NCBI GenBank assembly: GCA_028565635.1
Contig: JAOXYB010022014.1
Span: 1-17,038, forward strand
DNA from: Phoronis ovalis
Lineage: Eukaryota > Phoronida > Phoronidae
Reading direction: 5' to 3'
Length of the DNA stretch: 17,038 bases
The position numbers and the translations under genes are program-made. The notes beneath the pieces are model-generated. The model was not told the DNA's origin, ran no database searches, and saw only the letters and a program-made list of their open reading frames with translations. Positions 8,882 to 17,038 of the stretch are shown here, in pieces. Each line of letters begins with the position of its first letter. Position 1 is the first letter of the stretch.

Positions 8882-11064
8882 CTTATTCATTTTAATATGA
8901 TTTACATTCCAAAGTTGCAAGATTATCCCTTTGGAAACACGGAAATCGAAGAAACTAATATTAAGCAACTCTTCAGTATGATTACTGTTGGGAATTTGTT
9001 ATATTTGGAAACTAATGTTTTAAGCATTCCATCATCCATACAATATATTGCGATGACAAGTCTTTTAAAATGTTCGCATCCTAAGCCCAAAGAGAAACAG
9101 TTCCGAATAATAACACTCTTGACACCACTCCAGCAATAGTTGTGCTATTCCAATCCTATTCTGAATGCACGATCCTATTAATCACTTATAAAGGATTGCT
9201 TTAATAATTAAGTATAACCGTAACTAACATACAATCCATCAAAACTAAAGTGATAAAAAGTTATCAAAATTACAACGGCAGAATTAATTTTAGTGTATAC
9301 AAGGCAGAGTGTATGACTTCGTAAACGGCTTTCTAGTCTCTATGGATCCTAAAGCCATATCCGCGTTCACTTTGTATTCCGTCGTATTTTAATTAGCCAA
9401 TCTCCTCTATTGCTTTAATTAGTATGCCGTTTATATTTCAAATGGAGATAAGTTTAATAGTTACTTGTACAGTACAACAAACCAATGTATAATGCTTTTT
9501 AACTGAGAATAAGATAAACGAAAGATCGATGCCATTATATACTTAACACATGACATTTCATGATTGCTGAAGAATATAAGACAACTACTGTTAACAACTA
9601 TAATAAATCGGTTTCTGCATTGCAAATATTGCATGCATTGAACAACAGATGTATCGAGATGATCATTGTTCTGTGATTTAATAATAAATTAAACTTTCAT
9701 AACATTTTTACAGTTACACGCAGAATGCAGTGGACATTGCAAAAATCACGTCAAATTATTAATTAGCGTATCTTTGTGAAAATTTAAGGGTCATTTCATA
9801 AAGTATATATATTTAAAAGCAACATTAGAAGTCGAATAGTTTGATTATATTAATAGTGCAATAATTTATTAATATCGAATTGAAAGCTGATTTCGTGAAA
9901 GCTATATACGGTTGATGTTCATTGTGATTCCGACCTAACAGCTAGAATTGTGTAGAAAATCGTACAATGTACTGTAAAAATAAATACATTTTTAGTACGT
10001 ATCAATATTAATACGCATGCGACTGTTACTCCCGATAAGTAATGGAGCATGTACTGTAGCAAATTAAAACACTATAATACAAATATATAAATATACACAA
10101 AATATGATACTGAAAAGACTTTATTTTAAGTTTTATATCTAATTTTTTACCTTGAAAAGGAGATACATGTATGTTTAAAAAGTGTCAGCTTTAGAATTTC
10201 TTCGGAGCATTAAATTTGCTGTGCATTGTTATTCACGTGTACAAAAGGATTTGTTTTTTGTACTTGCCGACAAAATTGATTTAGAGTAGTTTCGGTAGTT
10301 ACGGTGTTGCCATGGAAAGCAAACACTCAGATTGTAAATATATTGACATCTCAGTCCAAAAACATTTACTAATTCCTAGTACGTGTTCATATGTATTTTG
10401 AACTTTCTCAGGTGACATGAAATTTCTGATAAATTCCGTTATTTCTTTATTTACAAATCCATCAATATTTCAGGATATCAATATTATTTTAGCACATGTA
10501 GCAATAGCTACTTCAAAATCGTTCCATTATCTACTTCAGTAAAATCATTATCAACTATATGCAAATTATCTTAAGATGTGTCGTGGTTTCTTTTCATTTT
10601 CTTGTTATTTTTCCATCAAATTAACATTTATAGAAACATCTTTCGAAAAGCAAGATATTGAAAATTATTATGAGGTTCAAATGAAAATGGATTTGTTACA
10701 CATTTACATTTACATACAGCAATGTATTTCTGTGTTTTCGAGGAGGAATGCTTGAACGGTGTAGAATCTCTTCAACCCGGCCAAATTTACACAATATCGA
10801 TAGACATAGCTCGAAATACGTACGAATGTGATTTATTTTTTGTGTACTTTTTTGTGTACATTTTTTCCATTGGATCAAAGTTGTACGAATACTTGATAAA
10901 ACGTTAACATTCAATAAAACAAAATTATTCAATATGAAAACGCATTGAGGTCATAATCTAGTAACTACAGCATCGACAAGATGAGGAGTATGAACAGAGA
11001 AATTCTATCACAGTTGACAATTTAGCTGATTCCGACACCAGGTGGCAATAGTTGACGGAGTACA

Positions 11065-11251
11065 GCATTCTAATTAAAATCCGGTTTGTTTCCGTTCCCA
11101 TTTCTTTATGTTATGTTTTCTCCTTGATTATCTGCTTTTTCACCACTATCTTGTCTCACTTCTGACACAGGTCCGTTAGTGATAGCAGAAAAGCAGATAA
11201 GTAATTATTATAACGGAAGCGAAGACAAATTTCGGATTTTAATTAGAATGC
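11065..11251. mobile_element. MITE-like foldback element with 19-bp perfect terminal inverted repeats
   Basis: GCATTCTAATTAAAATCCG at 11065-11083 is exactly inverted at 11233-11251. Inward the arms stay partly complementary: TTTGT and TTCCG blocks, then TTATCTGCTTTT near 11128-11140 against AAAAGCAGATAAG near 11190-11202. The whole 187 bp therefore forms an imperfect foldback with a short central loop. There is no ORF. This structure is typical of a non-autonomous DNA transposon. A target-site duplication is not clear, so the exact ends may be a few bases further out. Confidence 0.7.
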
Positions 11252-12862
11252 ATGAATTCGTATCAACAGACATGGATAAGGAGATAGTATCCTTTCCAAT
11301 TGCAGTTACCTATGTTTACTACTAGAGGCATTTATAGGTAACGTCATGATTCATAAAATGTCACATAGTGTACTTTATGTATAAAATTGTATTTATAAAT
11401 TTGGGAAAATATAAAGGACATTTTATCAGTTAATAAATGAAATGATTTTTTGAAAAAAAATGATATTTTTCAATGCATTGGATGCTAGACTAAACCTCAA
11501 ATCTCAAATTTGCTCACAATATTCACTATTGGACGAGACTTAGAAGGGTCCCATTAGACAAGTTTTTTTATTTAATTACTATCTCTAAGACACGAACTTT
11601 GTATGTAATTACGTTACATACGAATTATACTGTGAAAAATTCATCAACCTAATAATGAGCATTATTATATTAGCAGCTTATTTTCACCAATAACAATAAT
11701 TAATCTTTCTATAATAATCGTTGCGTTGCGAACAGGAATCAGGGAAGGAATTGATACTGTGAAATATTTCACCGTATAAACAGAACTTATGGCATAATTT
11801 TGAAGAAACTGCGTATTTCCCTTTGATCGTTTTCAACTGAATTCCGTGACTTACGTTCGAATTAAGCCCCGGTCTTTAAAGTAATGCCCGGTGCTTATAA
11901 TCGAACTAAAACGCATTTGCAGCAATCGGAACCAGTATCCGAAAAAATATTAATAAATCAGAACGGTGCATCTCAGCTTTGTCAGTTAATTTAGCTACAA
12001 TGTCGCACCGACTCTTAACTTTCAGAAAACAAATTTTATGTTACCCTATTATTTAACTGTTACATTGCAACCAAGAATGTCCACTAGGGCATGAACGCCT
12101 CCATATATTAGCTTACTATCGAACTAAATTTATTTATAGTTCCAAAATAGCGAAAGTTTAACTGTAAGTCTGGAACTAACGATCAGAGTCATATGCTAGC
12201 TGTAGCTATTTTATCAGTGTGAATGATGTACATACATGCAGTATAAACTATACAATCATATACTTTTAATCAACCACAAGATACATGTTCGATTCAGCTG
12301 ATGGAAAGGAAGAACGGGTGTTTTTAATACAACATTACCTAATTTTAATTAAAACCTTCAAACCACGGATCCTGTTAACCAAAACGAACTTCCTAAATAA
12401 AACCTGCCATGAGGAGAAATTAAGTTAACACATCCCAACAATACTCACATTACCGTGTAGTATGCCCTTCAAGCTTTGGTACATACACTAGCTAGACCAG
12501 TAATTAAGTAAGACATACCCCAAACATATGATGACACACATCATTGCCACCAGCATAAAAAATACGCTCTTTCATTTATTTCGAAACATTTGAGTAACTA
12601 CGTTCGTTTTGGTAAACATCTGACTTGTTTTATGTTTTTACCTCGACATTGCATTTACATTACTTGATGTTCATATTTGCATTTTAGTAAAAAAAAATAT
12701 GGAATCGATCATGGAAATATAGGATAATTGCAGTCAACGGTACGTGCATACACACAATATTCACATATCTCTTTTTGTCAAAGTTGGGAGTAAATGTAAC
12801 TACTCTGTTAAGACCTGTTAATGATATACTATCCCCCGTACTATCAAGGACTAACGTGTTTC
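11252..12862. other. Non-coding stretch with a small foldback
   Basis: No supported gene. One foldback at 11855-11906 is listed separately. The rest shows only AT-rich unique-looking sequence. Confidence 0.5.
11855..11906. repeat. Small imperfect foldback
   Basis: GTTCGAATTAAGCCCCGG (11855-11872) and CCCGGTGCTTATAATCGAAC (11887-11906) are inverted copies with a mismatch and small indels around a 14-base loop. It is GC-richer than its surroundings. It may be a MITE remnant or a structured RNA element. Confidence 0.5.
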
Positions 12863-13150
12863 ACGTACATCAAGTTAGCAGACAGCAGATAACAGATAGA
12901 AGATATCTGCTAGAAAACGTCAAGTTAGCTGACTTGATGTTTCTAGCAGACATCTGCCAGCAGATGATTTCTAGCAGATATCTGCTATCTTCTATCTGCT
13001 AACTTGACGTTTTCTAGCAGATATCTTCTATCTGCTATCTGCTAACTTGACGTTTTCTAGCAGATATCTGCTATCTGCTATCTGCTAACTTGACGTTTTC
13101 TAGCAGATATCTGCTATCTGTTATCTGTTGTCTGCTAACTTGATGTACGT
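12863..13150. repeat. Palindromic element of nested tandem repeats with 67-bp inverted termini
   Basis: Arms 12863-12929 and 13084-13150 are inverted copies differing at only 2 of 67 positions. Between them the plus strand carries a 43-bp tandem unit (12998-13040, 13041-13083, and again from 13084 as part of the right arm), preceded by a partial unit near 12971-12997. Within each unit a 7-bp ATCTGCT motif repeats and TAGCAGATATCTGCTA forms a local palindrome. GTGTTTC flanks the element at 12856-12862 and 13153-13159, a possible 7-bp target duplication. The 75-codon frame that runs through the left arm is a by-product of the repeat. Confidence 0.85.
12998..13083 (+). repeat. Two 43-bp tandem units (third unit continues into the right arm)
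   Basis: Each unit starts GCTAACTTGACGTTTTCTAG, followed by CAGATATC and ATCTGCT-type heptamers. The two copies differ at one visible position (CTTCT versus CTGCT). The third unit, from 13084, has extra heptamer variants. Confidence 0.85.
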
Positions 13151-15157
13151 ATGTGTTTCTCTCTTTATCACGTTGTAGTTTTAAATACTTTTCATATACT
13201 CAAAAATGTATAACCTTATACAAAAACATTATCATGATTCTTATATATACAAGATAATCTTTTGCTACCATTTCAAATCATGAGATTATCTTTATGCAGT
13301 TATTCCGCTAACCCAATTATTTGATAGGGCACTACCAAGACTACTTATTCACTTATAATGTAAGTAATTAACTTGTGATATATCTAAGCAATAGAAACGT
13401 ATAGAGTTATACATTTGTAAAAATATACCACATGCACTACATATAGTAGGAGACAAGTGATCCACACTGACTAATTATATTTTGTTACATTTTGTTACAT
13501 TGACAAGTACATTTACATGTTTGGAATCTATTACACATACGCAAAGGAGTAGTAGATCAATTTTATACGCAAAGTAATGTAAATACATCACAAAATTACA
13601 TGTAAAATCGATCACAGTCTGATTATTATCAGATATGCCTCATCTTGAAAAAAAAACACTCTATCGATGCATAACGTTGCATTAATTTTGTGCACAGTCC
13701 CATTACTTTTGTACGGTAGTTTCATGAATTTTAACCACGAATTTGACGTCCTTTCAAGGACAAGTATTGCTTATTCTATACAGTTCTGAAATTAGGAAAA
13801 GTTCTGTTGTGATTTTAAATTCTCTATTACAAAGTTGTATGCTTAATACAGACCATGTGTGCTATTTTCATATCATTTTTAATAATTAGTATTGTTTGTG
13901 TATTATGATGAGAACTTTCAGTTATTTAGGTTACTCAATTTGTGTGTATCAAATATTATGGGTTACGTTAATAAAGACTAAGAAATAAATTGAAGAAGTG
14001 TGCATGTTATGATATGTAGCCTTTTAATATGTAAGGAGTGTATGTCCTGGGGGCACATGGGTCAAAGAGTGGGTCCACATGCGTGAATGAAAAATCGTGT
14101 GAAAATGGATATCTTTTTTCAACCAGGCGCATAACGTGCGAAAGGATATTTAGCTAAATATTGGAAAATAGGGCCGGTGTTCTTTTTAGAATGTGGATCT
14201 GCCAAAGAATTTGTTTTTCACTATTAAAAATGGTATGTTTATCAACATCAGATGCAAAAAATCATAGCGGCTTAACCAGCGAGGCAACATGTTTTTTCTA
14301 ATGATTTTACTGTGAGGTCTGGCAAAGGGTCACTTTTTAATCTGCAAGTTTTCCAAAGCGGGCTTTTTAGCAGACTATTTAGGTGTTTTAGGATTTTTTT
14401 AAACGTATATTTGCGTTTGTGTACCCACCCTTTACACAAGTGACCCTCTTAATTTGCTGTAATAAATTTATACAAATGCCGTTATCGAAGAAATGAAATT
14501 ATACTACTTTAGCCACGATGTTCGCCATTTCTTAAACCCAACCCCCATTAGCACGATATTTAGCAGTTAATTAATGGGAAATGATGCCACTCATATATCT
14601 CATTCAACGGAAGCGAAAATAAATAATGGTAAATAGGACTCTTCCTAATTGTGGTGAGCTGAAGGTCAGATTGAAGAATGATTTGAGCTTAAAACAGCAG
14701 TCATATAATGGTAAATAGTAAATTTTGATGCAAGGTAAACAAAAAAAAAAAAATTTCGCATAAAAAATAAGTTGACATATCTATCTATTTTTTTTGAAAA
14801 AAACCCTGAATTTTATATTAATAAAAATGTTTTATTTTTAAATTAATATCTCACTCTTCTACCAGTGATTGACGTGATTGGAAATGCTTAGGTTCCTATT
14901 AACTTTCGAGCATACCATGTGCTAATATAACTTCAGACGCAATAAACACGTTCATGTAAAAACAATGAATGGTAGATGTTGCACATGTATAGTCAACCGT
15001 GCATCGTAAAATAAGCACATCATAGCGAATCACAAGAAGGCGATCAAGAAACATACATGTGGGAGAAAACATTAAGCTATGTACGAATCACCAAATTAAA
15101 ATTTAACTCGGAGACTTGTAAGTCTGCAAATGGGTAAAATGGAGTAAAATACCTTAC
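13151..15157. other. Non-coding; expected intron 1 of copy B
   Basis: No exon recognised. It holds a 10-bp duplication (TTTGTTACAT twice, 13481-13500), a degenerate repetitive zone at 14040-14440 and an A13 run at 14741-14753. Confidence 0.5.
14040..14440 (+). repeat. Degenerate dispersed/tandem repeat zone
   Basis: Related boxes of the form (T)CTG-(C/G)CAAAG followed within about 10 bases by a T-run occur at about 14198, 14318 and 14349, with looser versions at 14251 and 14281. The 14198 and 14318 copies are spaced by 120 bp. G-rich words such as GGGTCCACATG and AGGGCCGGTG stand out from the AT-rich context. It may be a decayed transposon or satellite fragment. Confidence 0.3.
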
Positions 15158-15160
15158 CTG
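15152..15160 (-). other. 5' splice site of copy B exon 1
   Basis: On the minus strand this reads CAG|GTAAGG, with the intron starting at 15157. It lies at the position homologous to the copy A donor, also after a Ser codon plus one base, so the boundary was inherited from the common ancestor of the two copies. Confidence 0.87.
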
Positions 15161-15881
15161 AATAATTCAAACCAATTTCTTGTCTTAGATCTTCTCCTAG
15201 GCTCCGTGTTGAAAATTTTGGTTCATATTTTAGATAATAACCTGTGATATTTCGTTCATAAAAACTAATCCCATAATGAAGTCCTTCTGCCGCCAGATGA
15301 CAAAATCTTTCCATAGTAAAATCTTGACCGTCAGGTTCATAAACCACTTTATATTTTTTCCAGTTGTAATGTTTTAAAAGTGATGCCATGTATATAGATA
15401 AAGAATTGAAATCTGGTCCAGTTTTTGTCAATAAAGAAAACACCGTTTGTTTGCCAGTTGAAAAATCTCTTGCCAGAGCACCAGCAGTAATCAGTGGAAT
15501 ATCCCAGTACTTTATTTGTCTAGCAATCGGAGCAACTGCGTAGTCGCATCCGGGACCAATAAAAACATCCACTTCTCCTGCCATATAAAATTCAAAGGCT
15601 TCGTTGATTGCACGGGCTATATCACAAAATGAATCAGAATATTTCACGATTAGTTCGTAGTTCTCTAACAGATCCGTAGTATTTCTTATTTTTTCGATTG
15701 CCAAATCAATTGCTGGCGATACCTTTTCAAAAGAAAATAGTGCACGGCCGTGTCTAGGTAATAACGAAGCAATTTTTATTCTCTTAATTATTGGTATTAC
15801 ACGAGGTATTGATATTTTCTGCGATGTGACTACTTTCTGGTCAAGAATTCCAAAAAGGGCCAGAAATATCACTAAAATCAT
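15158..15881 (-). CDS. Natriuretic peptide receptor-like protein, first coding exon (copy B), partial gene
   Basis: This exon encodes 241 residues plus one base. Residues 1-20 form a likely signal peptide (MILVIFLALFGIL...). It then follows the ANF_receptor N-terminal lobe: VSPAIDLAIEKI (54-65), EVDVFIGPGCDYAVAP (103-118), ARQ (120-122), YWDIPLITAGA (125-135), KTGPDFNSL (153-161), WKKYKVVY (174-181), RFCHLAAEG (192-200). C86 and C112 are 26 residues apart, and C194 matches copy A C196. Sequons are at N67 and N211. In the core from EVDVF to the following DF, 22 of 38 residues equal copy A. Two in-frame TGA codons sit just upstream of the ATG, which fixes the start. The exon ends TTCAG|GTAAGG (GT at 15157-15156), phase 1, the same as copy A. 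Its exon 2 would be expected at lower coordinates but was not recognised. The family is clear; whether the full gene is a guanylate cyclase receptor or an NPR-C-like clearance receptor cannot be told. Confidence 0.9.
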
Positions 15882-16857
15882 TTTCAGTATTTTCAGTAAG
15901 CTTTTTTAATCAACGAAATGTTCTATAGTAAATGTTTCGGAATTCTTGTCCACAAATGGTAACTGGAAAAGCTGCCGTACGTTTAATGCCACGTAATTAT
16001 CAAAATGAGTCCAAATGCCAATTTAAATGACTTCAAACTATCCAGATTTTGCAATCAAAGATTCTTGAAATTACCATATTTTCCACTAATTCGATTTTGT
16101 CACAGATTTTGGTTAAGAATTTCTGTAGTTGACTTTCGCCATCAACTGAAACGACTGACGAATTCATTACTGCTTGCCTTCATAACAATGTTCTCCGCAA
16201 ACAAGATCCCTGCTGCAATTAAATTTGGATTTGTACATGTTATTTCGTTGATCCTGCTTACACTAATATCCAGACTTTCTTAACATCTTCTTATTCAAAT
16301 AGCTTAATCTAGAAGTTAATAACGATTATACGAAGAAAACATAGCCAAGGTAACGTTTATTTTCCTGTAATTAAAGAGGCTAGTGTCCCTTTCAACTAAC
16401 ACTGTAACAGCACTGTATTGTATAACGTGTTTGTTACTTTTTTTGGTTTCACGTGCTTTTCTTTTCTATCTTATAATATGCTCTGTAATACTCTGCTGCT
16501 TTCCGGGCTGCTTTCCTGAAACAACGAATCATATTTTAGGTCATAGTGTATACGACCATCTTCATTTCAGATTACCAACTCAAGCATTATTACCCATGAA
16601 GTCGCTGCGTCATGTAATTTTAACCAGAGTTTTTTGTGGTGAACTGCAGTGACAAATAAAAAAGTAAAGCATGATTGTTGACAAATTAATTAAGTTAAGT
16701 TTCAGCTGTTTGTTTTCCAATATAGCAATGCAGTACAATTCTTGTTTGTCTACAAGGCATGTAATCCTAATTTTCTTATTTTCCATTCTCCGTATGTAAT
16801 GTACTAACTCCATTTCAGAGCCTTGCGCCAGTTTTAGCTACCGTATACTTTAATAGA

Positions 16858-16904
16858 CCACAATTTACAAAAATGCATCACATGTTCTTTTAACTAAATT
16901 GTGG
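16858..16904. repeat. 10-bp hairpin with ATTGTGG repeats
   Basis: CCACAATTTA (16858-16867) pairs perfectly with TAAATTGTGG (16895-16904). ATTGTGG is repeated three times from 16898 to about 16920. Confidence 0.4.
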
Positions 16905-16986
16905 ATTGTGGGAATTGTGGTTACAAATATTTTTATTCGAGGTCTCATTCCTTACTTTAGCCTTAGGGACTGGTCAGAAATTACCA

Positions 16987-17020
16987 CAGGGGGGGGGGTT
17001 GGTGCAAACAGGGGGGGGGG
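16987..17020 (+). repeat. Two CA-G10 units, 22-bp period
   Basis: G10 at 16989-16998 and G10 at 17011-17020 are each preceded by CA, so the unit repeats with a 22-bp spacing. The window ends 18 bases later, so more units may follow. The tracts could fold into a G-quadruplex. Confidence 0.7.
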
Positions 17021-17038
17021 TCACGAATTTTTGTGCCA

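Larger units (their letters stand above)
7663..11064. other. Non-coding stretch upstream of copy A
   Basis: It contains the 5' flank of copy A and then 3.3 kb with no recognised exon on either strand. ORFs on the plus strand near 8897-9139 and 10722-10907 look like chance. One perfect hairpin with a T-run is at 8855-8881. No ANF_receptor second-lobe exon for copy B was found here. Confidence 0.5.
15882..17038. other. 5' flank of copy B and unassigned right end
   Basis: The first tens of bases are the leader or promoter of copy B; no TATA-like box is obvious. Plus-strand ORFs at 16005-16283 and 16383-16652 and a minus ORF at 16610-16813 show no family, no splice context and low-complexity hydrophobic content. 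A short hairpin lies at 16858-16904 and G10 tracts at the end. Confidence 0.45.

Noticed and set aside
8897-9139. 80-codon plus ORF
   Set aside because: No domain, no supporting splice sites and no partner exons. Its length is expected by chance in 17 kb.
10696-10932. Overlapping plus (61 codons) and minus (78 codons) ORFs
   Set aside because: Both strands are open over the same T-rich simple sequence and neither product is recognisable.
12775-13002. 75-codon plus ORF
   Set aside because: Its second half is the palindromic 43-bp repeat element, so the open frame is a by-product of the repeat.
16005-16283. 92-codon plus ORF, and a 44-codon minus ORF at 16033-16167
   Set aside because: Both strands are open in the upstream flank of copy B. 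Neither translation shows a domain, and no clear splice sites frame them.
16383-16813. 89-codon plus ORF and 67-codon minus ORF
   Set aside because: Hydrophobic or lysine-rich low-information translations without homologs I recognise and without splice context.
1-17038. tRNA, rRNA, snRNA genes and CRISPR arrays
   Set aside because: No B-box with a tRNA fold, no rRNA-like conserved blocks and no regularly spaced direct repeats with unique spacers were seen. The 43-bp repeats are contiguous, not spaced.

Overview
This is a eukaryotic, AT-rich, intron-rich stretch of animal genomic DNA in which nearly everything is non-coding. The only secure coding content is two minus-strand exons, 6936-7662 and 15158-15881. 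Each opens with an ATG and a signal peptide, encodes the N-terminal half of a natriuretic-peptide-receptor-like extracellular ligand-binding domain (ANF_receptor family, as in receptor guanylate cyclases and NPR-C), and stops at a strong CAG|GTAAG splice donor in the same phase (phase 1) at the same place in the protein. They are diverged paralogs lying about 8.2 kb apart, head to tail. A lophotrochozoan, probably a mollusc, is my best guess for the source, from the AT-rich compact-intron style, the foldback repeats and the paralogous NPR-like genes. That is inference, not proof.

Layout by region. 1-2000: three weakly supported small minus-strand exons (1847-1970, 1049-1130, 299-363) whose phases chain together, followed by an ATTAAA signal at 193-198. 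Together they could be the 3' end of an unidentified gene. 2000-6935: non-coding, with short palindromes, a CA-rich microsatellite (4982-5060) and an unassigned 102-codon minus ORF at 4378-4686 with an acceptor-like site before it. 6936-7662: NPR-like exon 1, copy A, with a TATA-like box about 110 bp upstream. 7663-15157: 7.5 kb with no recognisable exon. It holds a MITE-like foldback (11065-11251), a smaller foldback (11855-11906), a striking palindromic element made of nested 43-bp and 7-bp repeats with 67-bp terminal inverted repeats (12863-13150), and a degenerate repetitive stretch near 14040-14440. 15158-15881: NPR-like exon 1, copy B. 15882-17038: upstream flank ending in two G10 tracts 22 bp apart.

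The most interesting open point is the missing rest of both receptors. No second-lobe, transmembrane, kinase-homology or cyclase exon is recognisable in the 7.5 kb between the two first exons. The copies may be separate genes with very diverged or small exons, orphan duplicated exons, or alternative first exons sharing distant downstream exons.
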